Source: Candidatus Accumulibacter necessarius (GTDB lineage Bacteria > Pseudomonadota > Gammaproteobacteria > Burkholderiales > Rhodocyclaceae). Taken from it: 64,000 bases of DNA. Position 1 is the stretch's first letter. Every line of letters starts with the position of its first letter. Of this stretch, positions 46,841 to 56,605 are shown in pieces. Where the stretch lies: assembly GCA_017302435.1 (NCBI GenBank), contig JAFLDL010000004.1, positions 62,001 to 126,000 on the forward strand. Direction: 5' to 3'. Below the pieces are notes generated by a model, which was not told the origin of the DNA, made no database searches, and saw only the letters and a program-made list of their open reading frames with translations. The translations under genes were made by a program, and so were the position numbers.

Positions 46841-47401
46841 ATGGACCACCTGCTCAAGGACAGTGCCACACTTGAGTTGTACGCCTGGCTGGACGAGGAT
46901 GCCGAGTTGCCGGGGTGGGACATCCTGATCGGCAACCCCTTTGGTCAATCGCTACCTGAGGACCAGTTCACGACCGTTCAGAACTACTTTGCCGAGTATC
47001 ACCTGGAGTACTTCCGCCAACGCCTCTACCAGCAATTCCCGAGCCGACTGCACGCCCTGCTGCTCTTCGCGACACGCGTGGACGCCGAAACCTTCCGCAT
47101 CAAGCATCCGGCGCGTGTGTTTGGCAAGACGCTAGCCCGTGCGCGCAGCCAGGGCGCTTACCTTTGCTCATTTCACGATTCGAGCTGGCTCGACTACCTG
47201 CGATTGCCGCATAGCCTCAGCCTGTCGACGCTTGATGAAATCGCCAACCACTACTGGAAGGGCGCCCTGGTCGAAGACGTCGGGCTGACCTTCCTCAACG
47301 AACGCTGGCGGGAACCACCGGTTATCGAAGCTCTTTTTCAAGGCAAGCTTGAAGCCGTCACGACACGCCCCGAGAGCGGCTGGCTGCCCGGCTTCGCCTG
47401 A
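46841..47401 (+). CDS. Protein of unknown function, possibly DUF2441-like
   Basis: A 186-residue soluble protein without signal or membrane segments. Visible features are YFRQRLYQQFPSRLHALLLFA, RVDAETFRIKHPARVF and CSFHDSSWLDYLRL. The combination reminds me of DUF2441/ART-like proteins, but I cannot confirm it. It lies 44 nt after the ProQ-domain gene and is probably co-transcribed. Confidence 0.7.
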   Translation: MDHLLKDSATLELYAWLDEDAELPGWDILIGNPFGQSLPEDQFTTVQNYFAEYHLEYFRQRLYQQFPSRLHALLLFATRVDAETFRIKHPARVFGKTLARARSQGAYLCSFHDSSWLDYLRLPHSLSLSTLDEIANHYWKGALVEDVGLTFLNERWREPPVIEALFQGKLEAVTTRPESGWLPGFA

Positions 47402-47484
47402 AAAGCAGGGAACTTGCAGACCCTCCAGTGTCGCCACGGAGCCGCCCGCAAGCCCCGGCGCCATAACCAGATCATCGTTGCTGC

Positions 47485-47513
47485 TTGCTGACCGCTCGGG
47501 CAGCAGTTACAAT
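47485..47513 (+). promoter_or_regulatory. Candidate sigma-70 promoter of rpsO
   Basis: TTGCTG, an exact 17-nt spacer and TACAAT, about 100 nt before the rpsO start. Confidence 0.6.
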
Positions 47514-47611
47514 CGCCGGCTCGCTTCGCCGAGCGAATAAACACATTGATCAACCGGGCGCTGGCTCTATCAAACCGGGGCGGCGCCGCTCCCAAGGAAA
47601 GAGAGTTTGAC

Positions 47612-47881
47612 ATGGCGATAGATGTTGCGAAAAAAGCGCAGATCATGACCGATTACCAGCGTGCGGCGGGTGATACCGGGTCTTCCGAGGTCCAGGTGGC
47701 CCTGCTGACCGCACGCATCAATGAACTGACCGGCCATTTCAAGGAACACAAAAAGGACAACCACTCGCGTCGCGGCCTGTTGCGCATGGTCAGCCGTCGC
47801 CGGAAGTTGCTGGACTACCTGAAGCGCACCAACGTTGACTCGTACCGCACCCTGATTCAGCGTCTCGGCCTGCGCAAATAA
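47612..47881 (+). CDS. rpsO: 30S ribosomal protein S15
   Basis: An 89-residue S15 with the conserved segments [46 protein letters not shown] and [12 protein letters not shown]. It binds the central domain of 16S rRNA. ATG 47612 has AAGGAAAGAG upstream. It precedes pnp, the common rpsO-pnp arrangement. Confidence 0.97.
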   Translation: MAIDVAKKAQIMTDYQRAAGDTGSSEVQVALLTARINELTGHFKEHKKDNHSRRGLLRMVSRRRKLLDYLKRTNVDSYRTLIQRLGLRK

Positions 47882-47929
47882 GCCTGCTGACCGAACCGCG
47901 CTGCGGTCGGCAAATGCAGGCTACTGGAA

Positions 47930-47986
47930 AAGCCGTCAGCGGCCAGCCCCTCGCGGGCTGCGCCGCTGTTTCTGCTGCTGCGGCTT
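47930..47986 (+). promoter_or_regulatory. rpsO-pnp intergenic stem-loop (candidate RNase III/autoregulation site)
   Basis: Nested pairings AAGCCG/CGGCTT (outer), CAGCGG/CCGCTG (middle) and AGCCC/GGGCT (inner) form a long hairpin in the pnp leader. In E. coli the pnp leader hairpin is cut by RNase III and mediates PNPase autoregulation. A smaller hairpin around 47891-47910 lies just after rpsO. Confidence 0.55.
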
Positions 47987-48066
47987 GGTTGGCAAATGGG
48001 TGCGTCGGTTGAATTGTCTGCCGGAGTCGTGGGCAGGCACGCGCCAGACTATTGAGAAAGGGAACA

Positions 48067-50181
48067 ATGTTTAATATCGTCAAGAAAAGCTTCGCCTACG
48101 GCGCCCATCAGGTGGCACTCGAAACCGGCGAAATCGCGCGCCAGGCTGGCGGGGCTGTCATGGTCTCGATGAACGACACGGTCGTACTGGTCAGTGTGGT
48201 CGGCAACAAGACAGCCAAACCCGGGCAGGACTTCTTTCCCCTGACCGTTGATTACATCGAGAAAACCTACGCTGCCGGGCGGATTCCCGGCGGCTTCTTC
48301 AAGCGCGAGGGCCGTCCCTCGGAGAAGGAAACGCTGACCTCGCGCCTGATCGACCGCCCTCTGCGCCCGCTATTCCCGGAAGGCTTCCACCACGAAGTCC
48401 AGATCGTCGCAATGGTGATGTCGCTCAACCCGGAAATTGATCCCGATATTCCGGCCTTGATCGGTGCCTCGGCAGCGCTGGCAATCTCCGGTATCCCCTT
48501 TGACGGGCCGATCGGCGCCGCGCGCGTCGGCTACATCGACGGCCAGTACGTCCTCAATCCAAGCGCCACCCAGCTGGTATCGAGTCAGCTCAACCTGGTG
48601 GTCGCGGGTACCCAGGCAGCCGTGCTGATGGTTGAATCGGAAGCCATGGAACTGTCCGAGGAAGTCATGCTCGGCGCCGTTGTTTTCGGGCACCAGCAGA
48701 TGCAGACAGCGATCGACGCCATCAACGAACTTGCCGACGAGGCCGGCAAGCCGGAATGGGACTGGGCCCCGGCCGCCAGAAACGAAGCCGTGCACGGCAA
48801 GGTCAATCAACTGGTTGAAGCTGAACTGCAGGAGGCTTACCGGATCACCAGCAAGCAATTGCGCAGCCAGCGAATCAAGGAGATTACCGCCTACGCGGTC
48901 GAAGCCATGACCGCCGACGATGACGCTCCCGACGCTAGCGCGGTACGCAAGATGGTCGACGACGTCGAAGCGCGCATCGTCCGCGGCCGCATCCTCGCCG
49001 GCGAGCCACGCATCGACGGTCGCGACACGCGCACCGTCAGGCCGATCGCCATCCGCTCGGGCGTGCTGCCACGGGCGCATGGTTCGGCCCTGTTCACCCG
49101 AGGCGAGACGCAGGCCATTGTCGTCGCCACACTTGGTACCGGGCGTGACGAGCAGATCATCGACGCGCTGTCCGGCGAGTACCGCGAACGCTTCATGCTG
49201 CACTATAACTTTCCACCCTACGCAACCGGTGAATGCGGCCGCGTCGGCACGCCGAAGCGGCGTGAGATCGGACATGGCCGGCTGGCCAAGCGAGCCTTGC
49301 TTGGCGTCCTGCCGTCGGCCGAGGACTTCTCCTACACCATCCGCGTCGTCTCCGAGATCACCGAATCGAACGGCTCCAGCTCTATGGCCAGCGTCTGCGG
49401 CGCCTCGCTGGCACTGATGGATGCCGGTGTGCCGCTCAAGGCGCACGTGGCTGGCATAGCCATGGGTTTGATCAAGGAAGGCAATCGCGTTGCCGTGCTG
49501 ACCGACATCCTCGGCGACGAGGATCACCTCGGCGACATGGACTTCAAGGTTGCCGGGACCGAGTCAGGCGTTACCGCGCTGCAGATGGACATCAAGATCC
49601 AGGGGATCACCCGTGAGATCATGCAGGTCGCGCTGGCTCAGGCCGGCGAAGCCCGCCTGCACATCCTGCACCAGATGCAGAATTCGATGTCCGGACACCG
49701 GGAAGAGGTATCGAGCTACGCCCCCCGCCTCTACACGATGAAGATCAACCCCGAGAAGATTCGCGACGTGATCGGCAAGGGCGGGGCTGTGATTCGCGCC
49801 ATCACGGAGGAAACCGGCACGACGATCGACATCAAGGACGATGGCACGATTACCATTGCTTCCGTCAGCGGTGACGCCGCCGATGCGGCCCGCGCCCGGA
49901 TCGAATCGATTACCGCTGATGTCGAGGTTGGCAAGGTCTATGATGGAACGGTTCTCAAGTTGCTTGACTTCGGCGCCATCGTCAGCATCCTGCCCGGCCG
50001 CGATGGTCTGTTGCACATTTCGCAGATTGCCAACGAACGCGTCAACGCCGTTGCCGATTACCTGAAGGAAGGCCAGAAAGTACGCGTCAAGGTCCTCGAA
50101 GCCGACGAAAAGGGTCGCGTGCGCCTGTCGATGAAAGCGCTGACGGCTGAAGAGGGCGGTGCTGTCGCCACCCCGGCGTAG
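48067..50181 (+). CDS. pnp: Polyribonucleotide nucleotidyltransferase (PNPase)
   Basis: A 704-residue phosphorolytic 3'-5' exoribonuclease. Two RNase PH domains are present ([14 protein letters not shown] in the first; [16 protein letters not shown] and [10 protein letters not shown]-like [16 protein letters not shown] in the second), with the helical linker between them. KH ([17 protein letters not shown]) and S1 ([21 protein letters not shown]) domains end the protein. ATG 48067 gives the usual FNIVKKSF start. A bidirectional terminator separates it from dksA. Confidence 0.97.
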   Translation: MFNIVKKSFAYGAHQVALETGEIARQAGGAVMVSMNDTVVLVSVVGNKTAKPGQDFFPLTVDYIEKTYAAGRIPGGFFKREGRPSEKETLTSRLIDRPLRPLFPEGFHHEVQIVAMVMSLNPEIDPDIPALIGASAALAISGIPFDGPIGAARVGYIDGQYVLNPSATQLVSSQLNLVVAGTQAAVLMVESEAMELSEEVMLGAVVFGHQQMQTAIDAINELADEAGKPEWDWAPAARNEAVHGKVNQLVEAELQEAYRITSKQLRSQRIKEITAYAVEAMTADDDAPDASAVRKMVDDVEARIVRGRILAGEPRIDGRDTRTVRPIAIRSGVLPRAHGSALFTRGETQAIVVATLGTGRDEQIIDALSGEYRERFMLHYNFPPYATGECGRVGTPKRREIGHGRLAKRALLGVLPSAEDFSYTIRVVSEITESNGSSSMASVCGASLALMDAGVPLKAHVAGIAMGLIKEGNRVAVLTDILGDEDHLGDMDFKVAGTESGVTALQMDIKIQGITREIMQVALAQAGEARLHILHQMQNSMSGHREEVSSYAPRLYTMKINPEKIRDVIGKGGAVIRAITEETGTTIDIKDDGTITIASVSGDAADAARARIESITADVEVGKVYDGTVLKLLDFGAIVSILPGRDGLLHISQIANERVNAVADYLKEGQKVRVKVLEADEKGRVRLSMKALTAEEGGAVATPA

Positions 50182-50210
50182 TTCCCCGTCAGAGAGGCTC
50201 GACAACAGCC

Positions 50211-50240
50211 AAAAAAAGGACGCCGTGGCGTCCTTTTTTT
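50211..50240. terminator. Bidirectional rho-independent terminator between pnp and dksA
   Basis: A perfect stem AAGGACGCC/GGCGTCCTT, extended by A7 and T7 runs, with a GT loop. It serves pnp on the plus strand and dksA on the minus strand. Confidence 0.9.
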
Positions 50241-50282
50241 GTTCCGCAGCCTGGAAACGAGGCCTGCTCGGCGGCAACCGGA

Positions 50283-50708
50283 CTACTTGGCGATCTGCTT
50301 TTCTCGCACCTCCTCGAGCGTCTTGCAGTCGATGCAGAGCATCGCCGTTGGCCGCGCTTCCAGACGCTTGATGCCGATCTCGACACCACAGGCGGCGCAG
50401 TAGCCGTAGTCGCCACTGTCGATGCGCGCGATGGTTTCCTCGATCTTCTTGATCAGCTTCCGCTCGCGGTCGCGGTTGCGCAGTTCGATTGCGATGTCGG
50501 TTTCCTGGCTCGCCCGATCGTTGGGATCAGCAAAGACCGTCGCTTCATCCTTCATGGTGTGCACTGTACGCTCGATGTCTTCCATCAGTTGGAGCTTCAG
50601 AGCTTCCAGGATGCCGCGAAAATGATCCAGCTGATCGCTGTTCATGTACTCCTCGCCCACTCGCGGTACGTAGGGAGTGAAATGCTTGTAAAGCGACTCT
50701 TCAGCCAT
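50283..50708 (-). CDS. dksA: RNA polymerase-binding transcription factor DksA
   Basis: A 141-residue DksA. The coiled-coil tip contains [15 protein letters not shown] with the conserved acidic residues, and the zinc finger is CAACGVEIG with CIDC later. It potentiates ppGpp at rRNA and stress promoters. The start is ATG 50708; a candidate promoter lies at 50747-50775. Confidence 0.97.
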   Translation of the reverse strand: MAEESLYKHFTPYVPRVGEEYMNSDQLDHFRGILEALKLQLMEDIERTVHTMKDEATVFADPNDRASQETDIAIELRNRDRERKLIKKIEETIARIDSGDYGYCAACGVEIGIKRLEARPTAMLCIDCKTLEEVREKQIAK

Positions 50709-50746
50709 ATTCGGAGATCCTGTTTCCTGTTTGAAAAAAAGACGAC

Positions 50747-50775
50747 TAAATATCAGAAATGGCAGCGTCTTGCAA
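50747..50775 (-). promoter_or_regulatory. Candidate promoter of dksA
   Basis: On the minus strand TTGCAA, a 17-nt spacer and TATTTA, about 40 nt before the dksA start. Confidence 0.4.
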
Positions 50776-50797
50776 GCTACCCGGGCGAGTATCGGAT

Positions 50798-51418
50798 TTA
50801 CCCCGGCCAGAAGACCGCACCGACCAACAGTGCAGCGAACAGCCCCGCCAGTACGTCCAGCGTCCAGTGCGCCCGCAGCACGATCACCAGAACCATCTGC
50901 AAAACGGCCAGCAGCGCCCCGACCAGGGTCAACGCGTCGATGCCGAGGACGGCGATCTGGATGGCGCCATAGACGGCCAGCGCGGTATGCCCGGAAAAGA
51001 AGAAATCGTTGCCGACGGCATAGGTGACGAAGAGCGAGGGAAAACCCGGATCACGCCAGATGATCCCCGACGGCGGTGGCAGGGCGACAAGCGCCTGGCT
51101 CAACTGGCGCAAGGCGAAGAGGCAGAGCAGGCCCCAAAACGGGCTGAAGCTCGGCCCGAACACGGCATAAACGAGAACGAACAGGGTCACCGCATCGACC
51201 CCCAGCGAACTGACGATCAAAGCCGTTCGGGCAGCGCCCGGATGCTCGTGCAGCCAGGCGTTGCTCCCCGCGGTAAGCCGGTGCAGGTGGTCGTAGATGC
51301 CATCGCCATCGAGATGGCGATGGCCGATCAGACGTTGAGTGCAGAACCAGGCCACCAGACCACCGGCAATTGCCGCCAGTCGCCAGGCGATGGCTTCCCA
51401 GGAAGGCAGGTCGGCCAT
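50798..51418 (-). CDS. PAP2-superfamily membrane protein (sphingomyelin synthase-like C-terminus)
   Basis: A 206-residue protein with about six membrane helices. The phosphatase motifs are [16 protein letters not shown] (first His) and [12 protein letters not shown] (second His and Asp), which match the PAP2_C type of lipid phosphatase/choline-phosphotransferase. The lipid substrate is unknown. It starts right after the stop of the hexapeptide-repeat gene (GTG 51421 or ATG 51418), so both are in one operon. Confidence 0.82.
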   Translation of the reverse strand: MADLPSWEAIAWRLAAIAGGLVAWFCTQRLIGHRHLDGDGIYDHLHRLTAGSNAWLHEHPGAARTALIVSSLGVDAVTLFVLVYAVFGPSFSPFWGLLCLFALRQLSQALVALPPPSGIIWRDPGFPSLFVTYAVGNDFFFSGHTALAVYGAIQIAVLGIDALTLVGALLAVLQMVLVIVLRAHWTLDVLAGLFAALLVGAVFWPG

Positions 51419-51421
51419 CAC

Positions 51422-52162
51422 TCAGCTGGCGCCGACACCGTTGCCGGGTGACGCCTCGCCCCGCTCCAGATCCACCCGCCGGGCGGGAATCCCGGCCCAG
51501 GTTTCACCGGCAGGAATACGGGTATTGGGCAGGACGAAGGAGCCCGCCAGCACCTTGGCCTTTTCACCGACTTCGACGCCACCCATGACAATCGCGCGCA
51601 GGCCGATGGTGGCGCCGCTCCCCAGCCTGACCGGCGCAATCACCAGATAGCCACCCTGCGCGTAATGCGCCATGACGCTGGCCGAGCCGCCAATGGTTAC
51701 CCCGTCGGCCATTTCAATCAGCGATGGATCGGCAATGGCGGTCGAATTGATCGTCACGTTGCGCCCGATCTTCATACCCATCAGGCGGTAATAGAGTTGC
51801 GCAAAAGGCGAAGGCGTCACGAACTCCAGGAAAGAGTAACGAACCACCAGTGTTAGCGTGCAATGGACATACCAGCGAAGAGCCATCAGCGATACCGCCG
51901 AGCCCCGATAGGGCTGCAGCCGGCCGCCGAGAAGCAGGTTCAGCAGCGGTGCCACCAGCAGCAGGGTGAGGCCATAGGCGAAGTAACTGCTGGCCAGGGC
52001 GAGGCCGGTCAGCGGATAGCGCCAGGCCGACGAAAACGTCGCCAGCATCGGCGCCAGGATTTCGTCAAACAGCCACACGGCCGTGCCCAGGGAAAGGCCG
52101 GCCGCGGCAATTGCCAGGGCGATGAACGGCAAGGGACCGATGAGGGCGAGGAGTCGTTGCAT
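51422..52162 (-). CDS. Membrane-anchored left-handed beta-helix (hexapeptide) transferase-like protein
   Basis: A 246-residue protein with three or four N-terminal membrane helices and a C-terminal hexapeptide-repeat domain (IGRNVTINSTAIADPSLIEM, TIGGSASVMAHYAQ, GSGATIGLRAIVMGGVEVGEKAKVL, NTRIPAGETWAGIPAR). The domain resembles the tail of large Pls/Lys-type amino-acid-ligase proteins. The acyl acceptor is unknown. It sits with a PAP2 protein, which hints at envelope-lipid modification. Confidence 0.75.
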   Translation of the reverse strand: MQRLLALIGPLPFIALAIAAAGLSLGTAVWLFDEILAPMLATFSSAWRYPLTGLALASSYFAYGLTLLLVAPLLNLLLGGRLQPYRGSAVSLMALRWYVHCTLTLVVRYSFLEFVTPSPFAQLYYRLMGMKIGRNVTINSTAIADPSLIEMADGVTIGGSASVMAHYAQGGYLVIAPVRLGSGATIGLRAIVMGGVEVGEKAKVLAGSFVLPNTRIPAGETWAGIPARRVDLERGEASPGNGVGAS

Positions 52163-52281
52163 GGCAAGGTGCCGGAAAGAGTCGCCGCGCCAGTGGCCTC
52201 AGCCACCTTCACGGCCTGGGTGAAGGAAAGCCGGCCAGCTGGTCGCTCGACCGGCATTTCCCCGTACGGATGCACAACGGA

Positions 52282-54285
52282 TCACTGTCGACCGAGGTTC
52301 GCTTCGGCCTCGGCCGCCGTTGCGTAGCTGTGCGCGGAGATTCTCCGCTTCTCCAGCGCCTCGCCGAGTCGGGCGCGAAGAAAGGTGTTCGAGGTAAACC
52401 GCGTCACATCGTGGTAGCAGGTTTCCATCAGTCCCTTGACCATGTCGATGTAGTCGTCGACCAGTTCGGGCAGGATCGAAAAGCGATCGTAATTGACGAT
52501 CGCGTACACCTTGTGCCCGAGCGGTGCGAGCCTCTCGACGACCGCCTGCCGCACGCGTGCGACCTCATCCTGGCTGCGGATGCTCAGGCCCTCGAAGTTG
52601 AGGAAGAGAACGTTCTTCCCGGCGTCGTAGGAAAGGCGTTCGGCCAGCGGCATCTCGAGCATCTGCGGCCGCAGTTTCATCGGCTCTTCGCGGAAAATCC
52701 GGCTGTCCATCAGCATCGGCGGCGTGCGCATCACCGGCACGAAATCCATCCGGTCGAGGATGTCTGTCTGCAGGTCGATGCCGGGCGCGATTTCAATCAG
52801 TTCGAGTCCCTCGGCGCACAACCGAAAAACACAGCGTTCGGTGATGTACAACACCGGCATCCCCCGCCGGTGCGCTTCGGGACCGCTGAAAGTGCGGTGC
52901 TCGACCTCCTGTACGAATTTTCTGGCCTTGCCGTCCTGAACAATGCGCAGCTTCCCCTCCTCGAGCGCTATTTCCAGGTTGCCGGCGGTGAACGTACCGA
53001 CAAAGACCACCTTCTTGGCATTCTGCGAAATGTTGATGAAGCCACCGGCTCCGGCCAGGCGCGGGCCGAACTTCGAGACATTCAGGTTACCCTGCTTGTC
53101 GGCCTGGGCCAAGCCAAGAAAGGCGAGATCGAGACCGCCACCGTCGTAGAAATCGAACTGGTTCGGCTGATCAATGATCGCCTGAGCATTGGTCGCCGCA
53201 CCGAAGTTGAGCCCACCGGCTGGAATGCCGCCGATCACGCCGGGTTCGGCGGTCATCGTCATGAGGTCGGCGATCTGCTCCTCGGCGGCGATGCTGGCCA
53301 CCCCTTCCGGCATGCCGATGCCGAGATTGACCACCGCATTCGACCGCAGCTCCAGCGCCGCCCGCCGCACGATGATCTTGCGCTCGCTCATCGGCATCGC
53401 CGGAATCGCCGACATCGGCACCCGGATCTCGCCGGCGAAAGCTGGGCTGTACTGCTCGCCGAAGGTCTGCATGTGATACTCGGGCTTTTCGGCCACCACC
53501 ACGCAATCGACCAGAATGCCCGGCACCTTGACCTGTCGCGGGTTGAGCGTGCCGCGTTCAGCGATCCGCTCGACCTGGACGATGACGATACCGCCCGAGT
53601 TCCTGGCCGCCATCGCGATCGCCTGCGCTTCCAGCGTCAGCGCCTCCCTCTCCATGGTCACGTTGCCATCCGGATCGGCGGTCGTGCCGCGGATGATGCC
53701 GACATTGATCGGGAAAGCCTTGTAGAAAAGATACTCCTCGCCGTCAATCTCCATCAGACGAACGAGTTCGTCCGTCGTCATCGGGTTCAGCTTGCCGCCG
53801 CCGAAGCGTGGATCGACAAAGGTGCCGAGACCGACGCGGGTAATCGTCCCCGGCTTGCCAGCGGCGATATCACGAAAGAGGTGGGCGATCACCCCTTGCG
53901 GCAGGTTGTAGGCCTGGACGCGATTGGCCACTGCCAGTTGCTGCAGTTTCGGCACCAGCCCCCAGTGCCCGCCGATGACGCGACTGACCAGCCCATCGTG
54001 ACCCAGGTGGTTGAGCCCGCGTTCCTTGCCGTCGCCCTGCCCGGCCGCGTAAACCAGCGTCAGGTCACGCGGGTGACCAAGCCCATGCGGGTCTTCGCTC
54101 TCTCTTTCAAGAAACAGATCTTCAAGGGCGATGGCGATGTTCTCGGCGAAACCGATGCCGACGAAACCACTGGTGGCCACGGTGTCGCCGTCCTGAATCA
54201 AACGCACCGCGTCGCGCGCGGAGACGACCTTCCCGGTGTCAGAGGCGCGCAGCGAGGAGGCGATGGGATGACTGGAATGAGGCAT
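52282..54285 (-). CDS. Acetate/propionate CoA-transferase (YdiF/Pct-like) with extra C-terminal domain
   Basis: A 667-residue fused alpha-beta CoA-transferase. The alpha part starts [24 protein letters not shown] and contains [19 protein letters not shown]. The beta part has [13 protein letters not shown], the catalytic glutamate in [16 protein letters not shown], and [19 protein letters not shown]. The closest known type is YdiF/propionate CoA-transferase of 520-540 residues; here about 130 residues are added (from about residue 536, [20 protein letters not shown]). It would activate short-chain acids by moving CoA. ATG 54285 starts close to the divergent intergenic region. Confidence 0.9.
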   Translation of the reverse strand: MPHSSHPIASSLRASDTGKVVSARDAVRLIQDGDTVATSGFVGIGFAENIAIALEDLFLERESEDPHGLGHPRDLTLVYAAGQGDGKERGLNHLGHDGLVSRVIGGHWGLVPKLQQLAVANRVQAYNLPQGVIAHLFRDIAAGKPGTITRVGLGTFVDPRFGGGKLNPMTTDELVRLMEIDGEEYLFYKAFPINVGIIRGTTADPDGNVTMEREALTLEAQAIAMAARNSGGIVIVQVERIAERGTLNPRQVKVPGILVDCVVVAEKPEYHMQTFGEQYSPAFAGEIRVPMSAIPAMPMSERKIIVRRAALELRSNAVVNLGIGMPEGVASIAAEEQIADLMTMTAEPGVIGGIPAGGLNFGAATNAQAIIDQPNQFDFYDGGGLDLAFLGLAQADKQGNLNVSKFGPRLAGAGGFINISQNAKKVVFVGTFTAGNLEIALEEGKLRIVQDGKARKFVQEVEHRTFSGPEAHRRGMPVLYITERCVFRLCAEGLELIEIAPGIDLQTDILDRMDFVPVMRTPPMLMDSRIFREEPMKLRPQMLEMPLAERLSYDAGKNVLFLNFEGLSIRSQDEVARVRQAVVERLAPLGHKVYAIVNYDRFSILPELVDDYIDMVKGLMETCYHDVTRFTSNTFLRARLGEALEKRRISAHSYATAAEAEANLGRQ

Positions 54286-54375
54286 GACTTGTCTCCTGGA
54301 ATGATCGGTTGGTGACCGGCCCGGACGTTGCCGCGGACGGGGTATGCGGAAGCGATCGTCGAAGCGGCGGGACCG

Positions 54376-54762
54376 TCACCTGTCGGCTTGAGCCGGCTCG
54401 ATTTCGCTGCTGGGCGACGTGGACTCACCCGCCCGCTGCCAGGGCCAGCGGCCTTCCAGTTCGACCTGCAAGGCGGTGCTCAGGAAGGTCCGGATCAGGA
54501 CGATCAGGCCCAGGACGAGGACACCTTCGAGTGTCGGCGTCACCGCCACGGTGCGGATGATGTCGGCAGCGACGAGAAACTCCAGCCCAAGCAGGATTCC
54601 TCGCCCGATGTCCTGCCGGAACTGGCGGTAGGGGTCGGCCCCCTGGCGACGATGGACCGCCAGGCGAGCCGTGGCGACCAGGGTGCCGAGGACAATGACC
54701 AGCACCCCAATTCCGTCGAACATCAAGCCGACTGTCTCGGCCAATTCGTTGAACCATGGCAT
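54376..54762 (-). CDS. DUF1622 family membrane protein
   Basis: A 128-residue protein with three membrane helices (MFDGIGVLVIVLGTLVATA, LLGLEFLVAADIIRTV, LEGVLVLGLIVLIRTFL), the DUF1622 pattern. Function unknown. ATG 54762 with GGAGGAAG upstream is the start. It precedes the CoA-transferase on the same strand by about 90 nt. Confidence 0.85.
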   Translation of the reverse strand: MPWFNELAETVGLMFDGIGVLVIVLGTLVATARLAVHRRQGADPYRQFRQDIGRGILLGLEFLVAADIIRTVAVTPTLEGVLVLGLIVLIRTFLSTALQVELEGRWPWQRAGESTSPSSEIEPAQADR

Positions 54763-54855
54763 CGAAGCTTCCTCCCGTTCCGCTCCCCTTCCGCCCAATG
54801 AATCGCGTTCGTTCTCCGCGACAAGAATGCTCGCCAGCGACCTGCGGTCAACGGC

Positions 54856-55884
54856 TCAGAGGTAACGCGTCGCCTCATCAAAATTGATCTTCTGCACAGA
54901 CGGTAGTTCGGTGCGCGCGACGCGCGCCAGGACGAAGGCTCTGCGCATCGGCGGCGAACCACTGAGGTGCGCAAGGGCAAAATCGACACTGGCAGCCGGA
55001 TCGGTGCTGCTTTCCTCAAGCACCAGGTTCATCGGGCTGAGCCGCAATCGCCTCGGCTCGATGCGCAGACAACGTTGCGGGTGCTCGAGGACCGTCTTCA
55101 GACATTCGAGTTCCGCCTCCAGAGCCGACTCGCCACCCCCAATCGCTTCCAGTTGTCGCTCGTTTTCCAGCAACTCAGCCTCCAGTCTGGCCTGCTCGCT
55201 TGGCGCTGCCGGGGCTTCGCCGAACATTGACCCCAGGCCTGGTCCGTGTTGTTGCAGCAAGCGCAGACGCGCCCGAATCAGCGAACGATTCCCCTCCAGT
55301 TCCTGCCGTTCCACGCGCTCGGCGCCAATCTCGGCCAAGGCGTGAGCAACCAGATATTCGAAAACCTCGACACCAATGACACGGCGCAACAGGGACTGAT
55401 CGCGGTCGCAAATGCGCGCTTTGTGGTCCGAGAAACTGACGCTTGTCTGGGCCACATCGCGCTGTACCATGTTCCCGTGCAGCGCCATCCCGAAAACCCG
55501 CTGTTCGTTGAACGCCATGCCCAGGACCAGGTAAGCCTCGTCAATTTCCGGGAACCTGTCGAACAGCGTTCGCAGATTGTCCGATCGGCCGAGGACCATG
55601 GGAATATCCGACGGTGCGACGAAAAATGCCCGCAAGGCCGGGTCGGAAGACCAGACCGTCGACGAGACCGGTCGCACGGGCGGCAGTGCCTGGACCTGCG
55701 CGCGCAAGAAGGCGATCGTGGTCTCGACCGCAGGTGTCAGGCGTTTGTGGCAGTTTGAAAGCAGCTTGAGCCTGGGATTGGTCAGCGTGATCGCCTTTTC
55801 GACCGCCCAGCGAACCAACTCGTCGGAGGCGCGGTCTGGATCGAATTGACCTGACCGATTCTTGAACCAGTCGAGAATACCCAT
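54856..55884 (-). CDS. Conserved protein of unknown function with central coiled coil
   Basis: A 342-residue soluble protein starting MGILDWFKNRSGQF. No enzyme motif is recognised. The region around residues 190-260 (ARLEAELLENERQLEAIGGGESALEAELECLKTVLE) is a likely coiled coil. An N-terminal GILDWFKN is similar to small tail-anchored or envelope-associated proteins, but this is weak. The ATG at 55884 has GGAAGAGG upstream. Confidence 0.75.
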   Translation of the reverse strand: MGILDWFKNRSGQFDPDRASDELVRWAVEKAITLTNPRLKLLSNCHKRLTPAVETTIAFLRAQVQALPPVRPVSSTVWSSDPALRAFFVAPSDIPMVLGRSDNLRTLFDRFPEIDEAYLVLGMAFNEQRVFGMALHGNMVQRDVAQTSVSFSDHKARICDRDQSLLRRVIGVEVFEYLVAHALAEIGAERVERQELEGNRSLIRARLRLLQQHGPGLGSMFGEAPAAPSEQARLEAELLENERQLEAIGGGESALEAELECLKTVLEHPQRCLRIEPRRLRLSPMNLVLEESSTDPAASVDFALAHLSGSPPMRRAFVLARVARTELPSVQKINFDEATRYL

Positions 55885-56199
55885 TTCCTCTTCCTCCAAT
55901 GGAAGGTACTGGCCACCTCATGGTAAAGCCACTCACCGCCGGCGGCCAGTCCTGTGGGAGAACGACGCGCAGCCGATCATGTCGCTTGCCGAGCACCTTC
56001 TCGTTCAGCAGATCAATCGGCACCGCACCGGCGTCGACTACTTCTTCCGCTGCGACTGACCTGCCTGAACGTCTTTCTCGTAGGCGGTTCCTTCGGCTTC
56101 TGCGGATCGTGGATCGAGCCTCCAGCCCCGCCAACAATGGCAATCTTCATCCTGGAGATCTCCGCAAACTCGATGCGAATTGATCCTGGCGAAATGGAC
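55885..56199. other. Region without an intact gene (possible remnant DNA)
   Basis: No convincing complete reading frame on either strand. It leads into the decayed STAS fragment and may be part of the same degraded locus. Confidence 0.5.
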
Positions 56200-56492
56200 A
56201 CGGGCCGCCCTCGCAACGCAGTTCTCACTCTACCCGCGAGTCCAGGCGCCTGCAAGGTGATGAGACCGATATCGGGTTGTCGGCACTGCAACTGCTCTTT
56301 GAGTGGGAGAACCTCGCCAGCGAACAGGAGCCGGCGCTGTGGCTGGTCGGGCTCAACCCCGGCGTGCTCGAAGTGGTGCGGCGCTCGGGGCTGGCCGACA
56401 GACTGGGCTCCGAGCGCCTGCTGTACAATGCTCGGGCGGCGATCGAGCGTTTCCTGGCCGGGGAAGAGAAAAGCGGTGGCAAGCCAGGATAG
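56200..56492 (+). pseudogene. Remnant of a SulP-family transporter STAS domain
   Basis: The frame from about 56260 encodes DIGLSALQLLFEWENLASEQ, then PALWLVGLNPGVLEVVRRSG and RLLYNARAAIERFLAG, a clear match to the C-terminal STAS domain of SulP anion transporters. The preceding piece (RPRNAVLTL) lies in another frame, showing a frameshift, and the membrane domain is absent. So only the 3' end of a dead gene remains. Confidence 0.7.
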
Positions 56493-56605
56493 CCGCCAGG
56501 CAGGGTTGCGATGCGCACACGCAGAGATCGGCCGTGACGCATCGCCGGGCAGCCACCGCCCGATCCGATCAACTGAATCCGGCCACCTGATGAGGAGAGC
56601 AACAC

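Noticed and set aside
52270-54315. 681-codon open frame on the plus strand opposite the CoA-transferase
   Set aside because: Exact antisense of a clearly recognised gene; its translation is His/Arg-rich with no family features. Long antisense frames are expected at this GC content.
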